NCBI RefSeq assembly: GCF_041431135.1
Contig: NZ_CP107799.1
Location: 6,386,001-6,450,000, forward strand
DNA length: 64,000 nucleotides
Source: Streptomyces sp. NBC_00554
GTDB lineage: Bacteria > Actinomycetota > Actinomycetes > Streptomycetales > Streptomycetaceae
Direction of reading: 5' to 3'
In this document: positions 57,798 to 64,000 of the stretch, piece by piece
Numbering within the stretch: position 1 is the first letter of the stretch
How the letters are laid out: each line of letters starts with the position of its first letter
Made by a program: the position numbers and the translations under genes
The notes under the pieces: generated by a model
Database searches by the model: none
Told to the model about the DNA's origin: nothing
What the model saw: only the letters and a program-made list of their open reading frames with translations

Positions 57798-58319
57798 ATG
57801 ATCCTCTGGCTGAACGGCACCTTCGGCGCGGGCAAGACCACCACCGCCAAGGAACTCACCGCCCGCATACCGGAGTCCAGGCTCTTCGACCCCGAACAGG
57901 TGGGCTACATGCTCTGGCACGTCCTCGGGCAGCCGCGAGAATTCCAGGACTTCCCACCGTGGCGCGGGCTGGTGGTCGAGACGGCGCGCCAGGTCCTGGA
58001 CCACGTGGGCGGCACGCTCGTCGTCCCGCAGACGGTCCTCAACGAGGAGTACTGGCACGAGATCCGCACGGGCCTCGCGAAGGCGGACATCCCGGTACGC
58101 CACTACCTCCTCCACACGGACGACGACACCCTCGTCCACCGCATCGAGACCGACACCGACCCCGACAGCATCGGCGCCCGGCAATGGCGCCTCGACCACC
58201 TCGCCGACTACCGACGCGCCCTGCCCTGGCTCCGCGAGCAGGCGGAAACCGTCGACACGACCGGCATCCCGCCCTCCCGGGTCGCGGAACTCGTCATCGC
58301 CGGTCTGGGCGACGAGTGA
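57798..58319 (+). CDS. TmrB-like P-loop ATPase (tunicamycin-resistance-type family)
   Basis: The 173 residues are a single P-loop domain. Walker A is GTFGAGKT (about 7), followed by RLFDPEQVGYMLWHVLG, FPPWRGLVVETARQ and GTLVVPQTVLNEEYWHEI. The order of segments matches Bacillus TmrB (WINGAFGSGKT, DPEKMGF, LIVPMT), the family that gives tunicamycin resistance. A small-molecule kinase/resistance role is an inference. It is divergent from hemC over 56 bases. ATG 57798. Confidence 0.85.
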   Translation: MILWLNGTFGAGKTTTAKELTARIPESRLFDPEQVGYMLWHVLGQPREFQDFPPWRGLVVETARQVLDHVGGTLVVPQTVLNEEYWHEIRTGLAKADIPVRHYLLHTDDDTLVHRIETDTDPDSIGARQWRLDHLADYRRALPWLREQAETVDTTGIPPSRVAELVIAGLGDE

Positions 58320-58434
58320 GCTGACGCCGCTGAGCCCGGGTGCCTGGTATTTCGTTCGACGGGTGCAGGTGTGTGGGGGGAGACTCTCCCGGACTTCACA
58401 GGCTTGCGCGAAGGAGTGTCGGGCGTTGGGTTTC

Positions 58435-59070
58435 ATGCTGGAGGGGCCGGTTCTCGAAGGTGCGCTCGTGCGACTGGAGCCGCTGGACCGACGTCATGCG
58501 GCCGACCTCGCGGTGGCGGCGGAGGAGGACCGTGGCACGTACGCGTTCACGTGGGTGCCGAGGGCCGACGAGGTGGACGCGTACATCGACGCGCAGCTCG
58601 GTCGGGCCGCGACCGGGAAGCTCGCGCCGTACGCGCAGATCGACCGGGCCTCCGGGCGGGCCGTCGGCGCGACCTCGTTCTGGGAACCGCGGAGCTGGCG
58701 TACGGACGATCAACTCGACGCCATCGAGGTCGGGTTCACCTGGCTCTCGTCCCGTGCGCAGGGGACGGGGCTGAACACCGAGGCCAAGTTCCTCCTCTTC
58801 CGGCACGCCTTCGAGGAGTGGGGCGTGGCACGCGTCGACCTGAAGACGGACGCGCGCAACAGCCGTTCCCGCGCGGCGATCGAGCGCACGGGCGCGCGCT
58901 TCGAGGGCGTGCTGCGGAACTGGTCCCGCTCGTGGGCGCCGGGCGAGGACGGCCGCCTCCGCGACTCCGCGATCTATTCGGTCACGGCGGCGGAGTGGCC
59001 GGAGTGCCGGGTGCGGCTGGAGGACCGGCTGGCGGGGATCCCGGGGGTGCGCGGCCGACTGCTCAGCTGA
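58435..59070 (+). CDS. GNAT N-acetyltransferase (RimJ/RimL-type)
   Basis: The 211 residues are one GNAT domain of the RimJ/RimL kind (LVRLEPLDRRHAADLAVAAE; RAQGTGLNTEAKFLLFRHAF; ARVDLKTDARNSRSRAAIER; TGARFEGVLRNWSRS). Substrates could be proteins, amines or antibiotics. I chose ATG 58435. The TTG at 58426 (three residues longer) has AAGGAG at 11 bases. It overlaps the convergent LysR gene by eight bases. Confidence 0.85.
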   Translation: MLEGPVLEGALVRLEPLDRRHAADLAVAAEEDRGTYAFTWVPRADEVDAYIDAQLGRAATGKLAPYAQIDRASGRAVGATSFWEPRSWRTDDQLDAIEVGFTWLSSRAQGTGLNTEAKFLLFRHAFEEWGVARVDLKTDARNSRSRAAIERTGARFEGVLRNWSRSWAPGEDGRLRDSAIYSVTAAEWPECRVRLEDRLAGIPGVRGRLLS

Positions 59071-60001
59071 CCAACTCAGCTGCTGCAGCGCGCAGTTGTT
59101 CCTGCACCGCGGTCAGTACGGGGTCGCTCTCCGAGCCCGTTCGTACGGCCATGAAGACGTTGCGGGACGGTGGTGTTCCGTCGGTGGTCAGCAGGGTGAG
59201 GCGGCGGTGGGCGTACAGGGGTCGCACCATGCGGGGGACGAGGGCGACTCCCTGGCCAGCCTCGACCAGGGCGGCGAGTGCGGCCCAGTCGTTGACGGCG
59301 TGGCGGATGTCGGGCGTGAAACCGGCCGCCGCGCAGACCGTGCGGGCGACCGCGCCGCAGCAGCTGTCGGCGTCGCCGACGATCCAGGGGTCCCTGGCCA
59401 GGTCGCGGAGGGCGACCCGGTCGCGGCCGGCGAGGCGGTGGCCGGCCGGTACGGCGAGGTCCAGGACGTCGGTCAGCAGGTCGGTGCGGGCGTAGCGGCG
59501 GTCGGTGTGCGGGGGTGTGGCCGGGAAGTCCACGGCGACGGCGACGTCGACCTGGCCCGCGTCCAGGGCGGTGAACAGGTCGGGCGGCTGGGCCTCGACG
59601 ACGTCGATACGGACCTGGGGCAGGCGCTCGGCCAGGCGGCTCAGCGCGCCGGGCAGGAGGCCGAGGATGCCGCTGGAGAGCGCGCCGATGGTCACCGACG
59701 CGCGCCCGCCGCCCTCTCCGTACGCCGCCAAGTCGGCGCGCGCACGCTCCAGTTGGGCGGCGATGAGATCGGCGTGCGCGAGCAGTACCCGGGCCTGACC
59801 GGTCAGCCGTACGCCTCTGCCGTCCCGCTCGGTCAGCGGGACGCCCGCCTCACGGGCGAGCGCGGCGATCTGCTGGGAGACCGCCGAGGGCGTGAGGTGC
59901 AGGGCCTCCGCGGCCCGGGCGAGGCTGCCGCGGCGCTGGAGTTCGCGCAGGACGGTGAGGCGGCGGAGGTCGACAGTGAAGGGCTCGCTTACCTGTTCCA
60001 C
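59063..60001 (-). CDS. LysR-family transcriptional regulator
   Basis: The 312 residues have a LysR wHTH (about 10-65; LRRLTVLRELQRRGSLARAA; LTPSAVSQQIAALAREAGV) and a substrate-binding domain with SCC (about 220) in GDADSCCGAVARTVCAA. It is divergent over 50 bases from a small alpha/beta-hydrolase gene, its likely target. The GTG start at 60001 lies at the edge of a GGAG, so initiation may be unusual. Its 3' end overlaps the GNAT gene. Confidence 0.87.
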   Translation of the reverse strand: MEQVSEPFTVDLRRLTVLRELQRRGSLARAAEALHLTPSAVSQQIAALAREAGVPLTERDGRGVRLTGQARVLLAHADLIAAQLERARADLAAYGEGGGRASVTIGALSSGILGLLPGALSRLAERLPQVRIDVVEAQPPDLFTALDAGQVDVAVAVDFPATPPHTDRRYARTDLLTDVLDLAVPAGHRLAGRDRVALRDLARDPWIVGDADSCCGAVARTVCAAAGFTPDIRHAVNDWAALAALVEAGQGVALVPRMVRPLYAHRRLTLLTTDGTPPSRNVFMAVRTGSESDPVLTAVQEQLRAAAAELVS

Positions 60002-60051
60002 TCCGAAAGATTAACTGGACCGTGGTGCCGGTGATCGGAAACCATCACCCC

Positions 60052-60636
60052 ATGACCTCCCGCAGCTTCCTCATCCTCCACGGCTGGCAGAACCACCGGC
60101 CGCACGACCACTGGCAGCACTGGCTGTCCGACCGGCTGACCGAGCTCGGGCACCACGTCGTGTACCCGCAGCTGCCCGACCCCGACGACCCGGATCTGGA
60201 CGTGTGGCTGGCGGAGCTGACCCGTCACCTCGAAGGGCTTCCGGGTGGCGGGGAGCGCGTGGTGATCGCCCACAGTGCGTCCGTTCTGCTGTGGCTGCAC
60301 GCGGTCGCCCGCGGTGTCACTGGCCTCGACGTCGATCGGGTGCTGCTCGTGGGGCCGCCGTCCGGGCCCGTACTCCTGGGGTTCCCTGAGGTCGTGGCGT
60401 TCGCCCCGCCCGCGTTTCCGCTCGCCCTGCCCGGGGCCACGCGGCTGGTGGCGGGCGACGACGATCCGTACTGCCCGGAGGGTGCGCTCGCCGTCTATGG
60501 GGATCCGTTGGGCATTCCCACCGAGATCATCCCGGGGGTGGGGCATCTTGACCTGGTCGCCGGGTATGGGTCCTGGCCTGCCGTACTGGACTGGTGTCTC
60601 GACGGCTCGACGAAGTTCACGGCTCGGCCGGCGTAG
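60052..60636 (+). CDS. RBBP9/YdeN-family alpha/beta hydrolase
   Basis: The 194-residue single-domain hydrolase opens with SFLILHGWQNHRPHDHWQHW, the typical RBBP9/YdeN start. The nucleophile serine is in VIAHSASVLLWLHAVA (about 73), Asp in VAGDDDPYCPE and His in IPGVGHLD. The Gly after the Ser-x-x is Ala/Val-like (HSASV), as in the family. Role unknown. ATG 60052 lies near GGAAACC. It is convergent with the MFS gene at only 15 bases. Confidence 0.87.
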   Translation: MTSRSFLILHGWQNHRPHDHWQHWLSDRLTELGHHVVYPQLPDPDDPDLDVWLAELTRHLEGLPGGGERVVIAHSASVLLWLHAVARGVTGLDVDRVLLVGPPSGPVLLGFPEVVAFAPPAFPLALPGATRLVAGDDDPYCPEGALAVYGDPLGIPTEIIPGVGHLDLVAGYGSWPAVLDWCLDGSTKFTARPA

Positions 60637-60651
60637 GGCCGGGCCGGGGGC

Positions 60652-61974
60652 TCAGCTGACGGCGACGTTCTTCTCAGGAGGCTCGTTGGGCTTGTTGGGC
60701 GCGCCGGGTTCGTTGGGCTCGTGTGGCGCGCCGGGTTCGTCGGACCCGGTGGACTCGGAGCCCCGTAGCTCCGGCGTGGTCGCGGCCACCGCGGCGACCG
60801 CGAGCACACACAGCACGCCGCCGCTGACCAGTGCGGTCACGCCGGACGTCCACCCGGCGACCAGGCCGGCACGCAGGTTGCCGAGGTTGGGTCCGGCCTG
60901 GCCGACGATCTGCTCGGCGGCCGTCACCCGGCCGAGGAGCGCGTCCGGCGTATGGGTCTGCACGATCGTGCTGCGTGAGATGACGGAGGTCGTGTCGGCG
61001 GCGCCGGCCAGGACCAGCAGGCCAAGGCCCGCCCACGGGTTGGTCACCAGGCCGAACAGGGCCAGCGCGGTCCCCCAGGTCGCCGCGCCGCACAGCATCA
61101 CCAGGCCCGGGCGGCCGAGGCGGGTGACGGATCCGGACAGCGCCGAGGCGGTGATGCCGCCGACCGCGACGGCGGACAGGAACAGGCCGAGGGTGCGCGG
61201 GTTGTCGCCGAAACGCTCGGCGTTGACCAGCGGGAACAGGCTCATCGGCATCGCCAGCACGGTGGCGGCCAGGTCGGTGATCAGCGCGCCGCGCACCGCC
61301 CGGTGCCCGGCAAGGAAACGCAGCCCGTCCGCCACCCCGCGCAGCCCGGCCCGGGCGGGCTCGCCCTCGGGCGGCAGCTTGGGCAGGCCGAAAGCGCCGT
61401 AGAAGGCCATCCCGAAGCTCAGCGCGTCGAGCAGATAGCAGCCGCCGACGCCCAGCCAGCCCACCAGCAGTCCGCCGAGCGCCGGGCCGACCAGCATCGT
61501 CCCCTGGAAGGAGACCTGGTTGAGCGCCAGCCCGGCCCCCACCTGGTCCTTTGCCAGCAGGCGCGGGACGAACGAGCCCGCCGCGGCGCCGCCGACCGCG
61601 CCGAAGGCGGACTGCACGGCGACCAGCGCGAGCACGCCGGCCACCGGCACATTGCCTAGGAAACCCTGCACCGCGAGCAGCAGCGAGACGGCCGCCTGGC
61701 CGACGGTGCCCACCAGATAGATCTGCCGCCGGTCCCGCCGGTCGGCCAGCGAACCGGCGAACAGCCCGAACGCCACCATCGGCAGCGCCTGCGCCAGCCC
61801 GACCGCACCGGTCCACACCGTGCTGTGCGTCATCTGCCAGACCTGGTACATGACGGCGACCATGGTCATCATGGCGCCCAACATGGACACCGTCCGCCCG
61901 ATCAGCAGCCTTCGGAAGGCGGGGGACGTACGCAGCGGCCCGACATCGAGCAGCGTGCGGGACAGCAGGTTCAT
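60652..61974 (-). CDS. MFS exporter (Enterobactin-exporter/EntS-like group)
   Basis: The 440 residues have about 12 membrane helices. The inter-helix motif GLFAGSLADRRDRRQIYLVG (about 70) is typical of MFS proteins. The N-terminus (LRTSPAFRRLLIGRTVSMLG) resembles EntS-like exporters. The cytoplasmic C-terminus (about 410-440) is a short tandem repeat, DEPGAPHEPNEPGAPNKPNE, encoded by near-identical 27-base DNA units at 60670-60745. Substrate unknown. Confidence 0.88.
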   Translation of the reverse strand: MNLLSRTLLDVGPLRTSPAFRRLLIGRTVSMLGAMMTMVAVMYQVWQMTHSTVWTGAVGLAQALPMVAFGLFAGSLADRRDRRQIYLVGTVGQAAVSLLLAVQGFLGNVPVAGVLALVAVQSAFGAVGGAAAGSFVPRLLAKDQVGAGLALNQVSFQGTMLVGPALGGLLVGWLGVGGCYLLDALSFGMAFYGAFGLPKLPPEGEPARAGLRGVADGLRFLAGHRAVRGALITDLAATVLAMPMSLFPLVNAERFGDNPRTLGLFLSAVAVGGITASALSGSVTRLGRPGLVMLCGAATWGTALALFGLVTNPWAGLGLLVLAGAADTTSVISRSTIVQTHTPDALLGRVTAAEQIVGQAGPNLGNLRAGLVAGWTSGVTALVSGGVLCVLAVAAVAATTPELRGSESTGSDEPGAPHEPNEPGAPNKPNEPPEKNVAVS

Positions 61975-62108
61975 GAGAGGGGGAGGGCGGGGGTGAGGGC
62001 GGCAGGGCGCGCGGGTGGATTCACCGGGCGGAGGCTAACCTCTCGTCCCGGGGTGCGGCCAATCAATTACTTGGCCGCGGTCGCCCGCCGCCCGCCGCTC
62101 GGCTGGGG

Positions 62109-62909
62109 TTACGCCGACTCGTTGAGCAGCCGTGCGAGGTGTTCGCGGCCCGGGCCCAGCAGCCCCGCGAGCGGCGCGGCCTCCTCGTACCAGCGCTTCT
62201 CGTACTCCCAGCACAGCCAGCCGTCCCAGCCCGCGCGGGAGAGCAGCTCCACGCACTCGGTGAGCGGGAGCATCCCCGCCCCGAGCGGCAGCGGGGTCGT
62301 GTCCTCGGCGGACGCGATGTCCTTGACCTGGACGTACCCGAGGTACGGGAACAGTGCCGCGTACGTCGACGACGGCTGCTCGCCGCCGAGCCAGGTGTGC
62401 ATGACGTCCCACAGCGAACCCACCTGCCGGTGGCCGACCGGGCCGAGGACACGGATCGCGTCCGCGCCCGTGCGGTGCGAGTCGTGCGTCTCCAGCAGGA
62501 TCCGTACGCCCGCCTCGGTGGCGTACTCCGCCGCCGTGCCCAGGCGCCGGGCCGCCGTCGCGTCCGCCTCCTCGGGGCTCTGGTCGGTCCCCGCGCCCGG
62601 GAAGACGCGGATGAAAGGTGCGCCCAAGTCCCTTGCCAGGTCCAGGAGTTCACGGATCTCCGCGAGTACGGCGGTGTCGTCGCCCGGCGCCGCCACCCGT
62701 GCGTATCCCGCCAGGCCCAGGATCTCGATCCCGCCCGCCTTGAACTCCGCGGCCACGTCGGCCCGTTCGGCCGGGCCGATACCGGGGTGCACCGGCTCCT
62801 CGGGGTGGGCGCGCAGTTCTACGCCGTGGTAGCCGTGGGCGGTGGCGAGGCGTACGACGTCGGCGACGGGGAGGCCGGGGACGCCGAGAGTGGAGAAGGC
62901 CAGCTTCAT
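62109..62909 (-). CDS. Sugar phosphate isomerase/epimerase (AP endonuclease 2/TIM-barrel family)
   Basis: The 266 residues form a TIM-barrel of the xylose-isomerase-like family. It has HGYHGVELRAHPEEPVHPG, IRVFPGAGTDQSPEEADA, RILLETHDSHRTG (metal ligand Glu/His), GSLWDVMHTWLGGEQ, VQVKDIAS and the terminal CWEYEKRWYEEA. Such enzymes act on inositols, hydroxypyruvate or sugars. I chose ATG 62909 (MKLAFSTLG), seven residues inside the longer frame. It is 17 bases after a MarR-GNAT gene and likely shares its transcript. Confidence 0.86.
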   Translation of the reverse strand: MKLAFSTLGVPGLPVADVVRLATAHGYHGVELRAHPEEPVHPGIGPAERADVAAEFKAGGIEILGLAGYARVAAPGDDTAVLAEIRELLDLARDLGAPFIRVFPGAGTDQSPEEADATAARRLGTAAEYATEAGVRILLETHDSHRTGADAIRVLGPVGHRQVGSLWDVMHTWLGGEQPSSTYAALFPYLGYVQVKDIASAEDTTPLPLGAGMLPLTECVELLSRAGWDGWLCWEYEKRWYEEAAPLAGLLGPGREHLARLLNESA

Positions 62910-62926
62910 GAAGTGGACACTACCCG

Positions 62927-63865
62927 TCACTCACCGTTGCCGTGCAGGTCCAGGCGCCAGTCCTGGCCGACCAGATCCGCGCCGAAGGAGCGGTGGGGTT
63001 TCTCGGAGACCAGGACGAAACCGTGGCGCTGGTAGAGGCGGCGGGCGGCGGCCAGGACGTCGTTCGTCCACAGGACGAGTTCGTGGTAGCCGACGCCGCG
63101 GGCGAAGTCGGCCACGGCTGTGACGAGTTGGTCGCCGATGCCCAGCCCGCGTGCCTCCGGTTCCACGAGGAGCAGGCGGAGGCGGGCGGCGCCGGGCGCG
63201 TCGTCCCGTACGCACATCACGCAGCCGACGGGACGGCCGTCGAGCTCCGCGATCCACACTCGCTCCAGGTGCGGGTCGTGGTCCTCGGCGAAGTCGGCGA
63301 CGATCCTCGCCACCAGGCCCTCGTAGTCCGCGTTCCACCCGTACTCCGCCGTGTACAGCGCGGCGTTGCGCTGCACCATCCAGCCGAGGTCACCCGGGCC
63401 GGGCTCGCGCAGGACGACGTCCTCGCGGCGGGGGGCCTGCCCCTTGCCGTCGCCCAGGATCGTGCGCACCGTGCGCATCGCCTCCGCGAGCCGTGGTCGG
63501 TCGGCCGAAGGCACGGTGGCGAGCAGCGAGCCGACGGTTTCCCGCGCGCGCTCGTCCAGCAGGGCGGCGGCCTCCCGGCCTCGGGTGGTGAGCGTGACTC
63601 GACGGCGCCGTGGGTCCTTCTCGGACGGGGCGCGCTCGATCAGGCCGTCCTGCTCGAACTTGTTCAGGATGCGGCTCAAGTAACCGGCGTCCAGGGAGAG
63701 TTCGGCTCGGAGGTCGGCGGCGTCCGTGTGCGAGGCGTGCGCGAGTTCGCACAGGACTCGGGACTCGGTGAGGGTGTAGGGGGCGTAGAGGTGGCGGCCG
63801 TAGTCGAGTGCGCCGATGACGTTCGTGTAGAAGCGGTTGAAGGAGCGGATGTCCTGGACGGTCAT
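62927..63865 (-). CDS. MarR-GNAT fusion protein
   Basis: The 312 residues contain an N-terminal MarR winged helix (about 1-140: YTLTESRVLCELAHASHTDA; LDAGYLSRILNKFEQDGLIE; RRRRVTLTTRGREAAALL) and a C-terminal GNAT domain (about 150-312: LLVEPEARGLGIGDQLVTAV; RLYQRHGFVLVSEKPHRSFG). It links regulation with acetyl transfer, and probably controls itself. The start at 63865 is followed upstream by an inverted repeat GACTCAG...CTGAGTC (63898-63921). Confidence 0.92.
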   Translation of the reverse strand: MTVQDIRSFNRFYTNVIGALDYGRHLYAPYTLTESRVLCELAHASHTDAADLRAELSLDAGYLSRILNKFEQDGLIERAPSEKDPRRRRVTLTTRGREAAALLDERARETVGSLLATVPSADRPRLAEAMRTVRTILGDGKGQAPRREDVVLREPGPGDLGWMVQRNAALYTAEYGWNADYEGLVARIVADFAEDHDPHLERVWIAELDGRPVGCVMCVRDDAPGAARLRLLLVEPEARGLGIGDQLVTAVADFARGVGYHELVLWTNDVLAAARRLYQRHGFVLVSEKPHRSFGADLVGQDWRLDLHGNGE

Positions 63866-63896
63866 GATCGGCCCCGGGTGGTCGGGTCTGGATAGT

Positions 63897-63921
63897 TGAC
63901 TCAGTCAGAGGTTCCTGAGTC
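63897..63921. promoter_or_regulatory. Operator candidate of the MarR-GNAT gene
   Basis: TGACTCAGTCA (63897-63907) is a perfect palindrome. GACTCAG (63898-63904) also pairs with CTGAGTC (63915-63921). It lies 32 bases before the gene. The last 79 bases of the window show no gene. Confidence 0.5.
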
Positions 63922-64000
63922 GAGCGTAAGCCGCGTTCGGCCCGTCGTCCACGGGTTTGCGCCCTTCGGCCGCGGGTGCGCTGGAAGGGGCGGCGGCCGC

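Noticed and set aside
1..64000. tRNA, rRNA, transposase, integrase or prophage genes
   Set aside because: I looked for cloverleaf-like stretches in the gaps and for such proteins among the open frames and found none. A tRNA scan would be the proper test.

Overview
The window is a typical Streptomyces chromosome segment. GC content is very high, third codon positions are G/C, GTG starts are common, the reading strand changes often, and many genes carry secretion signals. The strongest markers are adpA (bldH) at the left end, with its in-frame TTA (bldA-dependent) leucine codon, and a complete desferrioxamine locus (desEFABCD) with iron boxes. From memory, gene order resembles the S. coelicolor SCO2792 to SCO2758 neighbourhood, apart from some differences such as argG. 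I could not run an alignment. No tRNA, rRNA, CRISPR array, transposase or prophage gene was seen.

Layout. 0-6 kb: adpA, a small membrane protein, a universal stress protein, a GPR1/FUN34/YaaH-type transporter, glmS and an 85-aa helical protein. 6-10.5 kb: Tat-exported metallophosphatase, DUF4429-SHOCT protein, and a secreted GH20 hexosaminidase with a DasR (dre) site. 10.5-17.8 kb: desD/C/B/A (overlapping genes behind one iron box) and desE-desF (behind a second). 17.9-21.9 kb: secreted tannase/feruloyl-esterase-like hydrolase, and argG with a double ARG box over an apparently leaderless promoter, followed by a degenerate tandem-repeat tract. 21.9-28.2 kb: leucine/isovalerate-type operon (carboxylase beta and alpha, HMG-CoA lyase, acyl-CoA dehydrogenase) with a divergent TetR regulator and two operators. 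28.4-32.3 kb: a second acyl-CoA dehydrogenase, a TesB thioesterase, a CDF transporter and a conserved putative phosphatase.

32.5-38.4 kb: PucR regulator divergent from a sodium/solute symporter, ureohydrolase and TPP-dependent decarboxylase-like gene. I read this as a guanidino-compound (2-ketoarginine / 4-guanidinobutyrate) catabolic cassette. 38.4-53 kb: mostly surface and secreted functions (anti-sigma-type ATPase, endonuclease I, polytopic GT39 glycosyltransferase, beta-lactamase-fold hydrolase, phytase-like protein, fused ABC exporter, S37-type peptidase, lipoprotein, GH3 hexosaminidase). 53.5-64 kb: more variable-looking, with two LysR regulators, an EamA exporter coupled to a divergent EPSP synthase, a stand-alone hemC, a TmrB-like P-loop protein, GNAT, small hydrolase, MFS exporter, TIM-barrel isomerase and a MarR-GNAT fusion.

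The main non-coding signals are: (1) a dispersed 3'-end element, present three times, each just after a stop codon in a convergent gap and in that gene's orientation; (2) the overlapping ARG box / leaderless promoter of argG, with a similar leaderless arrangement for the TetR gene; (3) a perfect hairpin that hides the ribosome binding site of the fused ABC exporter; (4) a palindromic repeat inserted in frame inside desF; (5) several good palindromic operator candidates. Start sites were chosen from ribosome binding sites and family lengths. No similarity search was possible.
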